A DNA stretch of 64,000 nt from Gordionus sp. m RMFG-2023 (Eukaryota > Nematomorpha > Gordioida > Chordodea > Parachordodidae): NCBI RefSeq assembly GCF_954871325.1, contig NC_088777.1, forward strand, positions 32,341,366 to 32,405,365, read 5' to 3'. Of this stretch, positions 46,440 to 58,210 are shown piece by piece. The position numbers and the translations under genes are program-made. The notes beneath the pieces were generated by a model. That model was not told where the DNA came from. It was given only the letters and a program-made list of their open reading frames with translations, and made no database searches. How positions within the stretch are numbered: position 1 is the first letter of the stretch; each line of letters opens with the position of its first letter.

Positions 46440-47050
46440 ACAAAATTAATCTCATATTTATAGGAATAACAAGTATAAATCCTTATGATAAAAATTTTAT
46501 TAATGGAGTTCCTAGTAGGGAAAGAGATTAACATATTCCCATTAATCATTAGAAATCTAAAAAAAATTAAAATATGAGTAAATCTAATATTTATAGGAAT
46601 AATAAGTATTAATCTCTACGATAAAAATTTTATTAATAGAGTTCCTAGTAGGAAAAAAGATTAACATATTCCCATTAATCATTAGAAATCTAAAAAAAAA
46701 TTAAAATATGAGTAAATCTGATATTTATAGGAATAATAAGTATAAATCTCTACGATAAAAATTTTATTAATGGAGTTCCTAGTAGGAAAAGAGATTAACA
46801 TATTCCCATTAATCATTAGAAATCTAAAAAAATTAAAATATGAGTAAATCTCATATTTATAGGAATAACAAGTATAAATCACTATGATAAAAATTTTATT
46901 AATGGAGTTCCTAGTAGGAAAAGAGATTAACATATTCCCATTAATCAATAGAAATCTAAAAATAAATTAAAATATGAGTAAATCTGATATTTATAGGAAT
47001 AATAAGTATAAGTCTCTACGATAAAAATTTTATTAATGGAGTTCCTAGTA
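46440..47050 (+). repeat. 134-bp tandem satellite, about 4.6 units
   Basis: ATATTTATAGGAATAA recurs at about 46,453, 46,587, 46,721, 46,853 and 46,987. Units also share GGAGTTCCTAGTAGG and TTCCCATTAATCATTAGAAA and differ by only a few bases. Minus-strand open frames here are repeat translations, not genes. Confidence 0.92.
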
Positions 47051-47600
47051 ATATTAACCATATTGTATTATATATAATATTGAATCATAAATAAATTATA
47101 TTAAATAGGTAAATAATATTATAAATATATTAAATATTAAATAATATTATAAATATATAATATAAATTATACTATTTTAATTATATATTAATTATGTTAA
47201 TAATATTAATTAATATTATATTATTATATTATAATTAAATCATAATTATAATTATATATTACTAAAATTTATATTACTAAAATTTATATTAATACAATTT
47301 ATATATTTTTCTTTATATCAAATTAATTTAGTTACTTTAAATATTATATTAATAATATATTATGTTAAATATTACAATTATATACTTATTAAAATTTATA
47401 TTAATACAATTTATATATTTTTCTTTATATCAAATTAATTTAAATACTTTAAATATTATATTAATAATATATTATGTTAAATATTATAATTATATATTAT
47501 AATTATATATTTATTAAAATATTTATTAAATGATTTTAATATTAATTATATAATTATATTAAATATTTGATTAAGGTTTTTATAATGATATTTATTAATA
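47051..47600. repeat. nearly pure A/T tract with about 120-bp duplication
   Basis: G and C are almost absent. A segment starting AAAATTTATATTAATACAAT and running through CTTTATATCAAATTAATTT is duplicated (about 47,270-47,390 and 47,390-47,510). Confidence 0.7.
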
Positions 47601-48104
47601 TTAAATACTTAAATAGGAAAAACTATCTAATCTGTAAAAGTTAAATTTTTAATATTTTTATCTCGCTTTATTTTTGTAAAATTATCTATTTTTTAAGTAT
47701 AAGAGGTGGGTTTTCTAAATAATATTTTTTAAAAATATTTTTAATTTAACTTATTAATGTATATGATCTTTTTAAGGAAAAAAATTTAATCTGACAATTT
47801 TTATATTTGTTATTGAAGATGTTCCTTGGCAACATGACAATTATCATAATCGGTATTTTAAACATATTAGATTATTTTACGGTAAAATATGTATTTTTAA
47901 CATGTTAAATTAAAATTTTAATTGATTATGATTTTTTTTGATTTAAAAGGGCTCGGTTCATCCGATGGAAAATTTGAAGTGATAGAACGGTAAATATTAT
48001 TTTATTTTAATCATATTTATTTACAGATTCTATGAATATTATATCTCAATATTTTACAAAAAGCAAAGTTGAGTTAATAAACAAATTCAATATAGACCAT
48101 AAAC

Positions 48105-48405
48105 TTAAAATTTACCAATACCCCTCCCTATAATATACATTTTACTTAATCGGGTACGGGCTTTTCTCTCTCTTCTTATCTCCCGTAGGCGTTTAAGCAA
48201 GTGGTTTCGCCTCTTGCGCGCACAGGTAACTGCAGCCTGCCCAAAAATTGTGGATGAGCTCATCTCATAGGCTACCCCCAAATTTCTTAACCCAATTAGA
48301 TGGGATGAGATAGTCCAAGCGTAGCTCTGCTGTTTCATATAGCGATAAAGGGCAATTGCGCTTATGATGACGTATGACGTAAAATTTTAATTAAGATGCA
48401 CCATA
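48105..48405 (-). repeat. dispersed repeat, copy B, with coding-like frame
   Basis: The minus strand has 77 open codons (48,338-48,105): QSYAWTISSHLIGLRNLGVA, then FGQAAVTCARKRRNHLLKRL and a basic tail. It is GC-rich against its surroundings and matches copy A at 39,078-39,340, where the frame is lost. It could be a fragment of a transposon gene or a mobile noncoding repeat. No family recognised. Confidence 0.5.
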
Positions 48406-49140
48406 TAAAAGTGACAATTATCATAATCTTTTTGACGTAAATCGGTAAAATAAGTATTGTTAACATGTATTAATAAAACTTCAGTGAAGATGTAGCCTAG
48501 ATAAGTGACAATTGTCATAATCCTTATTTTTAAAGTTTTTTGAATTTTTTTGAAACTTGTTAAATTAAAATTTCATGAAGATGTACCACAGAAAGGTGAC
48601 AATTGTAATAATCGTTATTTTTTAACTTTTTTTGACGTATATGGGCTAAAATAAGTATTGATAACATGTTTAAATAAAACTTCAGTGAAGATGTACCCAA
48701 GATAAGTGACAATTGTCATAATCATTTTAAAAGTTTTTTGAATTTTTTTGACGCAAATGGGCAAAAAATAAATTGCTAACATGTTTAAATAAAACTTCAG
48801 TGAAGATGTACCCTAGATATGTGACAATTGTCATAATCGTTATTTTTAAAGTTTTTGAATTTTTTTGAAGCAAATGGGCAAAAATAGAAATTGCTAACAT
48901 GTTAAAATAAAATATCAATGAAGATGTACCATAGATAAGTGACAGTTGTCATAATCGTTGTTTCTAAAGTTTTTTGAAATTTTTTGATACAAAAGGGTAA
49001 AAATATAAATTGCTAACATGTTAAAATAATATTTCAGTGAAGATGTACCCTAGATAAGTGACAATAGTCATCATCGTTATTTTTAAAGTTTTTAAATTGT
49101 TTGACGCAATTGAACAAAAATATAAATTGTTAACATAAAA
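48360..49140 (+). repeat. minisatellite of about 115 bp, forward block
   Basis: Units contain AAGTGACAATTGTCATAATC, a T-rich stretch, a CAAATGGGCAAAAAT-like stretch, an AACATGTT box and TTCAGTGAAGATGTACC. The palindrome GACAATTGTC is the best kept part, though some units vary it. Same family as blocks at 49,570-51,290, 52,445-53,136 and 59,710-60,960. Confidence 0.92.
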
Positions 49141-49569
49141 TAAAATTTTAGTCGAAACAAAAAAACAAATTATTTTCATTCTCATAATCGTTGCTCCTTC
49201 TATCCTGCTTAAAATTTGATTAAAATATGCAAAGTGATTATTAAAGATAGTTGTAACCTATGTTAAATTCTAAACTTTTAAGATATAGATTCACAATCTT
49301 ATTCCTTTAATTAATAAATTTTAATTCTACATCATAAAAATGTATAACCTTGCATTCACAGTTAGCAAATATTTTTGTATACTCGTGGCAAAATAGTGCT
49401 GAGTCTGAATTCAGGGTAGGATTTTTATAGAAAGAACTTAAAAACCATGTGAATATTATTTATATGATACAATCAACATCCTATAAATTTAATGTTAAGA
49501 TTTTATTATGGTTAAAATGGATTACATTCTATATTTTAGCCCTTTACATAAAGAACTTTGAAAATAACA

Positions 49570-51290
49570 ATTATAAAAATTGTCACTTCTCAATGGTATA
49601 TCTTCATGAAATTTTAATTTAACATGTTTTGGGTCAAAAAAATTTAAAAAACTTAAAAATAGCGCTTATGACAATTGTCCCTTATCTAGGTTACATTTTC
49701 ACTGAAATTTTATTTTAACATGTTAGCAATATTTATTTTTGACCATTTGCGTCTAAAAAATTCAAATAATTTTAAAAATAACGATCATGACAATTGTCAC
49801 CTTTCTATTACATCTTTATGAAATTTTAATTTAACAAGTTTATAATCTATATTTTTAACCATTTGCGTTAAAAAAATAGCAAAAACTTTAAAAATAACGA
49901 TTTTGACAATTGTCACTTATCTAGGGTACATCTTCACTGAAGTTTTATTTAAATATGTTATCAATACTTATTTTGGCCCATTTACGACAAAAAAAGTTTA
50001 AAAATAATGATTATAATAATTGTCACTTATCTAGGGTACATGAAGTTTTATTTACACATGCTAGCAATATTTATTCTAACCCATTTTGGTCAAAAAAATT
50101 CAAAAACTTTTAAAATAACGATTATGACAATTGTCACTTTTCAAAGATACATCTTCATGAAATTTTAATTTAGCATGTTTACAATTTATATTTTTACACA
50201 TTTACAACAAAAGAATTCAAAATAAACAACGATTATGACGATTGTAACTTATATATGGTACATCTTCATTGAAATTTTGTTTAGACATGTTAGCAATACT
50301 TACTTTAGCCCATTTACGTCAAAAAAATTTAAAAAAGTTATAAAATAACGATTATGACAATTGTCACTTTTCTATGGTACATCTTCATGAAATTTTAATT
50401 TAACATGTTTACAATCAATATTTTTACCCATTTACGTTAAAAAAATTTTAAAAAGTTTAAAAATAATGATTATGATAATTGTCAATTTTCAATGGTAAAT
50501 CTTCGTGAAATTTTAATTTAACATGTTTATAATCTATATTTTTATCCATTTGCGTTAAAAAAATAGCAAAAACTTTAAAAATAACGATTTTGACAATTGT
50601 CACTTATCTAGGGTACATCTTCACTGAAGTTTTATTTAAACATACTAGCAATACTTATTTTAACGCATTTTGATCAAAAAAATTTAAAAAACTTTAAAAA
50701 TAACGATTATGACAATTGTCACTTTTCAATGGTAGATCTTCATGAAATTTTAATTTACCAGGTTTACAATCTATATTTTTACCCATTTGCAACAAAAAAA
50801 TTCAAAAACTTTATAAACAACGATTATGACAATTGTCAATTTTCAATGGTAAATCTTCGTGAAATTTTAAGCATGTTTACAATCTATATTTTTACCCGCA
50901 ACAAAAAATATCAAAAAACTTTATAAACAACTATTATGACAATTGTAACTTATATCTATGGTACATCTTCACTGAAATTTTATTTTAACATGTAACAACT
51001 TATATTTTTGCCCATTTATGTCATAAAATTATAAAAAAACTCTAAAAATAATGATTATGACAATTATCACTTTTATATGGTACATCCTAATTGAAATTAT
51101 AATTTAACATGTTAAAAATACATATTTTTGCCCATTAGCATTAAAAAAATCTAATATGTTTAAAAATACCGATTATGAGGAACATATTCATTGAATTTAT
51201 AATTTAACATATTTACAATATAAATAACATTTTTACCCTTTTGAGTCAATAAATTTCAAAAATCTTAATAAATAACGAACTTGACAATTG
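49570..51290 (-). repeat. minisatellite of about 115 bp, reversed block
   Basis: About fifteen units read GATTATGACAATTGTCACTT in plus orientation, that is, reversed relative to 48,360-49,140. A transcript through both blocks could fold into a long, imperfect double strand. Confidence 0.92.
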
Positions 51291-51510
51291 TCATATTAAA
51301 TTATTTTCCTTAAAAAGATCATATAAAATAACATAAATAAGTTGAATATAAATATTTAAAAAAAAATTATTTAGAAAACCCACCTCTTTTAATATATTTA
51401 AGAAATAGATAATTTTACAAAAATGATAAAAAAAACTATAAAAGATTTCACTTAAAAATTGTACATTTACAATAAATTTCACAAAAGAATTCCTCAAAAA
51501 AAATATATTT

Positions 51511-52300
51511 ACAAAGAAGATTTAAAATTTTTATCAAAATATGTTCAAAAATCTTTTAAACTTCTCTAAGCCTTGAGTCAAGAATACATTTTTTTCAAGA
51601 TTGAGCTATCCTATAAGTTTCAACCTATAGCGAGGCTAAGATGATAATTTTCGCTTAAAAATTCGGTTTAGCCTTTTTATAGTTAGCCCAAAACCTGCTA
51701 AAATCGAGCTACCAAAAATTGCTGATGGTGAATCTTCTATATTTTAAATAAAGTAGAAAAATAAAACATTTTGCCTTCCAAAAATAAAAAATAATTTAGA
51801 GAGCCCCCCACCTTCTTAGCGATGCACCCCTACTCCTACTGCATACGAAATTTGCCATTAAAAGGAATCTAGACGAAATGTTTTGAAAGGTATTTATACA
51901 AAATGCATATGGCGTCTACTATAGCCAATGGCATTCACTACTAATGTATATTAACTTTTAATGAATAAGTCGTCAAACTAGGTTTGGTAAATAAGCTTTC
52001 CATAAGAAATAAAGGGCCAGCACGGGCAATTTGTTTAAAATAATTTCAAGGGATGTAAACCGGTGTTGACCTCTAGTTCATTTTATTATACCTAATTGAT
52101 ATACTCTGGAAAAGTTCAATCCTATATTTGGTCTGAAAGTAGGCTTAAAAAAGAAAGCCTTTTTCTGAAAAATCAAAATGGAGATATGTTTACATATGGA
52201 AAATCATGGGGATAAAAAAAATCTTAGCCGTCGGATTTTAATTTTTAGATTATTACCGATCTTTAAAAGTTTTGTTATTCGGTTCTATTTTGCATATGAC
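51511..52300. other. noncoding spacer between two foldback elements
   Basis: No coding sequence. A segment at about 51,660-51,710 (GGTTTAGCC...ATCGAGCTACC) resembles, reversed, the end of the MITE at 46,161 and may be a terminal remnant. Confidence 0.4.
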
Positions 52301-52444
52301 TAGTGTTGTTAAAACGCCGCGAGTCGCGATCCCGACCCAAAGTTCGGGTAGTTTTTTAGACTCGGACTTGAAGTTTAGGTCGTTTTTTACGACTGAGATT
52401 TGAAGTTTGGTCGTTTTTTTCGAATAAGACATGAAGTTTATTTT

Positions 52445-53136
52445 TTAAGGCCATGTTAAATTAAAATTTCATTGAAGATGTACCATAGGAAAGTGACAAT
52501 TGTCATAATCGTCATTTTTGAACTTTTTTTAAGGCAAATGGGTAAAAATATATTTTGTAAACATGTTAAATAAAAATTTCATTGAAGATATACCTTAGGA
52601 AAGTGACAATTGTCATAATCGTCATTTTTGAACTTTTTTGAATTTTTTTTAGACAAATGGTAAAAATATATTTTGTAAACATGTTAAGTTTAAATTTTAG
52701 TGAAGATGTACCATAGGAAAGTGACAATTGTCATAATCGTCATTTTTGAACTTTTTTTAAGGCAAATGGGTAAAAATATATTTTATAAACATGTTAAATT
52801 TAAATTTCAGTGAAGATGTACCATAGGAAAATGACAATTGTCATAATCGTCATTTTTAAACTTTTTTCAATTTTTTTTAGACCAATGGGTAAAAATATAT
52901 ATTGTAAACATGTTAAATTAAAATTTCATTGAGGATGTACCATAGGAAAGTGACAACTGTCATAATCGTCATTTTTGAACTTTTTTCAATTTTTTTGGCA
53001 AATGGGTAAAAATATATTTTATAAACATGTTAAATTTAAATTTCAGTGAAGATGTACCATAGGAAAGTGACAATTATCATAATCGTCATTTTTGAACTTT
53101 TTTTAAGGTAAATGGGTAAAAATATATTTTGTAAAC
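52445..53136 (+). repeat. minisatellite block, forward, left of the Gypsy
   Basis: Six units spaced 107-122 bp at GACAATTGTC (52,494; 52,607; 52,724; 52,831; 52,953; 53,067). More alike to each other and to 59,710-60,960 than to the 48-51-kb array. Confidence 0.93.
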
Positions 53137-53336
53137 TTTTGTGATACTCTTTTATTTTCCAAAATTCAAACTTTTATTTTCTTTTTAAAACCAATAAAAA
53201 AAACCATAATATATTTTATACATTAAAAAAATCAATAATATTTTATTAATAATAAATAAAAAAAACATATGCCTAGAACACCTCCCTTATTTTTAAGAGG
53301 CGTTCTCAGGTTACTATATATATAAAAAAAAACTAC

Positions 53337-53912
53337 TTATTCATTATCTTCATTTATTCCCATATCGGCGAATTCCTGCTGAAACTCCTCAGTTCCATTA
53401 ATCTTGGACGGAACATTGACGGGTTTTTTCCTTGTGAATATTGTCTTTTTCATCAGCGTCTTCCTCACTCCAAAACTTTTATTTCTATTCATAACAAGAG
53501 TCAACGGTGCTTGCCTTCCTCTGATTGCAGTAGATCGATCCAGAATTGGGTTAGAATGATCAGAATGCACATTGTTAACAAATTTACTTGTATTATTATC
53601 ATTATTGTTTATAACAAATGTATTGTTGGGACATTGAGCCGCTTTATGCCCCTCAGTTCCACAAGCAAAGCAAGTTAGACGGAATATGGGTTTGTTGCAT
53701 AATTGTTGAACATTCGTCATCCTTGATCTATGAAAAGATGGTTGCACATTTATTGTTGGTTGGTTTGGTGACTGACCATTTCTCCCAAGTTCCTCCTTTC
53801 TATTTGCCAGTTCAGTCCATGCACAGGCTAAAGCAGTCCCTGCTTGCGCTTCATTGATCTGCAGGATACTAGATTTTAAGTTAACGTAATACGTATTCAT
53901 ATTATCAAACAA
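53337..53912 (-). CDS. 3' zinc-knuckle frame of the young Gypsy
   Basis: About 190 residues located after Pol, just before the 3' LTR. One CCHC knuckle (CFACGTEGHKAAQC) stands in the middle, with a basic region (RKTLMKKTIFTRKK) after it and an acidic end. Ty3/Gypsy elements usually have Gag first, so a knuckle protein here is uncommon. It may be an accessory protein or a displaced Gag end. Confidence 0.55.
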   Translation of the reverse strand: MFDNMNTYYVNLKSSILQINEAQAGTALACAWTELANRKEELGRNGQSPNQPTINVQPSFHRSRMTNVQQLCNKPIFRLTCFACGTEGHKAAQCPNNTFVINNNDNNTSKFVNNVHSDHSNPILDRSTAIRGRQAPLTLVMNRNKSFGVRKTLMKKTIFTRKKPVNVPSKINGTEEFQQEFADMGINEDNE

Positions 53913-54900
53913 TTTTTAATTAATAAAATTATTTACTAAACATCATTAACTTTTCTTATTCATTCCAACTCATATTAAATTATTATTTTCACAATAAACA
54001 ATTAATTTGATAAACAAATAACATTTTTTAATCCACTCACCACCCTCATTATTTCATTTCAAAACATATATTTTCCAAACCTCTTTAAATCAACTTTTAT
54101 CTCTTGCTGCATAAATTTCACTTTTTCAATAATAATCCATAAGTTGTTTAAATTTATTTTTTTCTTATCAACTCTTTTATTTCTCGGTGCATATGTTAAT
54201 ATATAAATTAGCTTCTTTCTACCAAATAAATTGATTTCTTATCTCAACATTCTATCAATTTAAAAAGTTAACACAATTTACATTACTATAAAATAATTTC
54301 CCTCTTCAACTTTTCCTTTTATCTCTCAACTGTTTTTTTTTTAACACAAGAAAAAAAAACTATTAACCACGATATGCTTCACTTCACTTAATAACAAATA
54401 TTTAATAAAACCAAAAAAATGACTTGCAATATACATTTTTGTTAAACCAAACGAATTATCAACATATTCAGTTATATTATCTCATATACTAAGACAATTC
54501 TTACTTTTACCTTTACATACTTCTAACTATTCAATTATATATATACATATATACCAAACTATATCTCAGTTTTTTTTTATGATCCTTAAACAAATATTTT
54601 AATAATCATAACTCGAACCGAACAAATATTTTAATAATCACAATTCGAAATGACCCGAACAAATATTTTAATAATCATAACTCGAAATGACCCAAACAAA
54701 TATTTTAATAATCGAAATCGACTCAGATATTCCTGTCCCAATTAATTTAATAATTAAAATGGTTTAAAATATTTAAATTAAATATAACCTTTTATTCTAT
54801 TCTATATTTCTAAATTCTATATATATATTTTTTATTCTATTCCACTTATTTCCCCCTTTTTTTTAATTGATAACCATGTCTCATTTCTACACTTTTATTT
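53913..54900. other. AT-rich spacer inside the Gypsy between Pol and the 3' frame
   Basis: Low-complexity DNA with four short direct repeats of ACAAATATTTTAATAATC (54,590-54,710). No coding sequence recognised. Confidence 0.5.
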
Positions 54901-54940
54901 TCCATTACTACTGAACATAATTTATTCCCCAAATTCTCTT

Positions 54941-57900
54941 TCACCACTCCTTTTTCCCAACTATATGATTTACATTTAAATTGATACAAAAATTTTTAAA
55001 TCCCATACTAACAAATGCTGGACCTCCATCCGATACCATAACTTTCGGTATTCCAAATCTCGAAAATATTTTTTTACAAAATTTTATTACAATTCCCGTG
55101 GTTAATCCATGTACCTCCACGAATTCTATCCACTTCGAAAACGAATCAACCATTAAAACAAATTTTTTCCCTTCCCACTCGAAAAAGTCCAAATGAATTC
55201 TTTCCCAAGGTTCTTTAGTTCTCGGCCAACTACTATTTTTATCTCTAGGGGGCATATTAGCACAGGCATTACAAACCTCACAATTTTCCCCTAATTTATC
55301 AATTTCTTCATTCATCCCGGGCCACCATATATATTCCCGTCCCCATTGTTTCATTTTCGTAATTCCTTGATGACCCGCATGTAAAACATCTAAAATTTTT
55401 CCTCTTAAATTACGAGGAATAACCGCTCTATTTCCTCTCATAATACATTTATCTACTATAGTTAATTCCGCTTCCACATTTTTAAATTTCTTTCCCTGAA
55501 CACTCCATGGTTTTTTCCCAGTAATCCACAATTTTACCAAATTCAATTCTTTATCCTTCATAGTATATCTCTGAATATCCTCCCATTTGGTGGGACTACC
55601 CTTTAACACTTTAGTTAATATCCTGATAAGAGCTTCCTCTCCATTTTCTTCATCAATTTTCCCCTCTTGTTTCTCATCAATGATTTCTAATCTAGACATA
55701 ATGTCCGGCAAATGATTCTCTTTTCCCTGCCTATACTTCAACTCCAAATCAAAACTTCCTACCAGCAGTAACCACCTTTGCAACCGAGGCGACATCATTA
55801 ACTCCTTATTATCTTTTTTGAAAAGATGTATTAAGGGTTTATGATCTGTGTACACTACAAATTTCCTCCCTATCAAATATTCCCTGCATTTTGTCAATCC
55901 AAAAATAACTGCCAAAGCCTCTTGTTCTATCACCGAATATCTTGTTTCTACGTCTCTGAACACCCTCGAAAAAAATATTACCGGTCTCTCTATACCCTCT
56001 ATCAAATGCAATAAAGCTCCTCCAACACCTTTATTCGATGCATCTACCGCCAAAATAACCTCCAATTCACTGTTAAAACACACTAAAATAGGCTCCTTGC
56101 TAATTTGTAATTTTAACCATTCAAACGATAATTCTTGTTCATCTTTCCACTCAAAAGATACATTTTTCCGTAATAACTCATATAAGGGAGCTGCTACCCT
56201 TGCAAAATCTTCAATAAATCTATGGTAATAATTTACCATTCCCATAAATGATTGAATCTCCGCCTTATTCGTCGGCTTTCTCATATTTGCAATACTTATC
56301 AAATTTTTATCCAATGGTTTTACCTCTATTCCATTTATCTTATGTCCCAAATATACCACTTCGGTAACTCCCATAACACTTTTTTCACTACTCGCACGCA
56401 ATCCTTTAATTTTTATTCGTTCAAAAACCTCTTCCAACCTTCTATTATGTTGTTCTACCGTTATTCCCGTAATTAATACATCATCCATATAATAAAAAAC
56501 ACCTTCTAACCCTTGGAAAACCGCGGCCATTGTCCTTTGAAAAATTGGTGCCGAAACACTTAATCCAAATGGCAATCTACAAAACGTAAACAATCCTTTA
56601 AACGTCGTTATGGTCAACAATTTCCTCGTAGATTCTTTCATAGGTAATTGCAAATACGCACATGAAAAATCTATTTTTGAAAAATACTTCGCCCCCTTTA
56701 AATTCGCTAAAATCTCTTCAATTCTCGGTAACGGATACTTTACTTCCACAACCCATGGATTTAAAGTTACTCTAAAATCCGCACAAATCCTTAACTTGCC
56801 ATTAGCTTTCCTCACCGGAACTAATGGAGTCGCCCATTCGCTATATCCAATGGGACAAATTATTCCATCTCTTAACCAATTATCCAATTCTTTTTCCATT
56901 TCTGCTCTCCACTCAAAAGGTACCCTCCTAACAGCACAATATTGTGGAATATATCCTTCTTTCAAACGTATATCTACTTCATAATCTACTAAACGTCCCA
57001 ATTTTTCATCAAAAATTTCTTTATATTTTTCTTTTAAATTAATCATGGCCTTCTTTAACAACACTAAATCCTCGTTATTTTCATTTTCTATTTTTTTTCT
57101 CACCAATTTCACCGGAAAATTTTGTGCTACAAGCAATTTTTCCCTTTCCCAATTCAATTCTTTGTAAATTTCATCACCATTCATATAACTATCCTCCAAT
57201 CCCATTTTTCTTGGAATCAACTTTTTGTCTACCTCAAAACTAAAATTTTCATCACTTGTTTTCAAAATATTATCCATTTCTACATCCACAAAAATATCAT
57301 CAACATTCAAATCAATATTTTCCTCAGAATCATATATTACAACTTGTTTATTATTCATACACTCAGGCTCCTCCTGAATCATTTTTTTATTTATAATTAT
57401 TTCATTTCTCTGAATTTCCTCAAAATCATTTCTCAAATTCTTAATTTCCTCAATTTTTAATATTCCAATTTCCGAAATTCCATTAATTTCATTATCACAA
57501 ATTTCCTGATTATCATTTTCCATATTTTCCACTTTAACATTTTCTAAAATTTCAATTCCCACTATTTCATTTTCTACAAATTCATTTTCCCGATTTTTCA
57601 TATTCACCTCCTTTACAGATGTTTCCAATACTTCAATATTTTTATCATCCTTTTTCCCTTGAAATATATTCAAAAATTTACTTTCTAATCCAAATTTCGA
57701 TATCCAATTCCATCCCAAAATCGCACCCACCTCTTCTTTTATTATCCACAAATCCAAGAACTGCACTTCCCCATTCATTAGCACCGGCAAATTCACTTTT
57801 CCCAAAACCGAAATAACAGTTCCATTTAACTGCTTAATTATCATTTTATCATTTATTAATCGCTCATTCGGCCATAAATTCGAAAATTCCCTATACCCCA

Positions 57901-58105
57901 TTACCGATATAGTTGCTCCCGTATCTAACAACATTATAATTTCCTTATTTCCCACATTAATTTTCACGCGCGGACATTCATCATAATTAATATCTTTTTT
58001 CATCGAAACTGGCATAACACAAATTTGTATATTCGCCCTGGGCCACTCATTCCCCTTATTTTTCATCACTAATTCATTACTATTTTTCTTTTCTTCAATT
58101 CCCAA
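54941..58105 (-). CDS. pol: Gypsy Pol polyprotein region
   Basis: A long open region of about 1,050 residues. Protease motif LLDTGATISVMG near the N-terminus; a long acidic Glu/Asn-rich linker; RT with YYMDDVLI; RNase H with LAVDASNKGVGGALL and FVVYTDHKPL; integrase zinc region HAGHQGITK...CEVCNACA and core LDFFEWEGKKFVLMVDSFSK. The order is standard for Ty3/Gypsy. Fossil-class element, described only at the level of parts. Confidence 0.88.
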   Translation of the reverse strand: MGIEEKKNSNELVMKNKGNEWPRANIQICVMPVSMKKDINYDECPRVKINVGNKEIIMLLDTGATISVMGYREFSNLWPNERLINDKMIIKQLNGTVISVLGKVNLPVLMNGEVQFLDLWIIKEEVGAILGWNWISKFGLESKFLNIFQGKKDDKNIEVLETSVKEVNMKNRENEFVENEIVGIEILENVKVENMENDNQEICDNEINGISEIGILKIEEIKNLRNDFEEIQRNEIIINKKMIQEEPECMNNKQVVIYDSEENIDLNVDDIFVDVEMDNILKTSDENFSFEVDKKLIPRKMGLEDSYMNGDEIYKELNWEREKLLVAQNFPVKLVRKKIENENNEDLVLLKKAMINLKEKYKEIFDEKLGRLVDYEVDIRLKEGYIPQYCAVRRVPFEWRAEMEKELDNWLRDGIICPIGYSEWATPLVPVRKANGKLRICADFRVTLNPWVVEVKYPLPRIEEILANLKGAKYFSKIDFSCAYLQLPMKESTRKLLTITTFKGLFTFCRLPFGLSVSAPIFQRTMAAVFQGLEGVFYYMDDVLITGITVEQHNRRLEEVFERIKIKGLRASSEKSVMGVTEVVYLGHKINGIEVKPLDKNLISIANMRKPTNKAEIQSFMGMVNYYHRFIEDFARVAAPLYELLRKNVSFEWKDEQELSFEWLKLQISKEPILVCFNSELEVILAVDASNKGVGGALLHLIEGIERPVIFFSRVFRDVETRYSVIEQEALAVIFGLTKCREYLIGRKFVVYTDHKPLIHLFKKDNKELMMSPRLQRWLLLVGSFDLELKYRQGKENHLPDIMSRLEIIDEKQEGKIDEENGEEALIRILTKVLKGSPTKWEDIQRYTMKDKELNLVKLWITGKKPWSVQGKKFKNVEAELTIVDKCIMRGNRAVIPRNLRGKILDVLHAGHQGITKMKQWGREYIWWPGMNEEIDKLGENCEVCNACANMPPRDKNSSWPRTKEPWERIHLDFFEWEGKKFVLMVDSFSKWIEFVEVHGLTTGIVIKFCKKIFSRFGIPKVMVSDGGPAFVSMGFKNFCINLNVNHIVGKKEW

Positions 58106-58210
58106 ATTATTTTCAATATTTAGTACATTCCCTAATAATGAAATTTTTCCCTTGTCTGCTGGGTTTTCCGATGTAATAACCCCACATATTGATTCCTGTC
58201 CACCATATAG

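Larger units (their letters stand above)
47610..51510. mobile_element. foldback element with minisatellite arms
   Basis: The outer parts (47,620-47,800 and 51,290-51,480) are inverted copies sharing AAGAGGTGGGTTTTCTAAAT and TATGATCTTTTTAAGGAAAA. Inside, forward copies of a roughly 115-bp unit (about 47,820-49,140, eight units) face reversed copies (about 49,570-51,290, fifteen units). The left arm also carries the copy-B repeat at 48,105-48,405. The centre (49,150-49,560) is unique, noncoding DNA. Terminal repeats and target duplication were not found. Confidence 0.75.

Noticed and set aside
46682-46948. 88-codon minus-strand frame
   Set aside because: It repeats itself because it spans two units of the 134-bp satellite.
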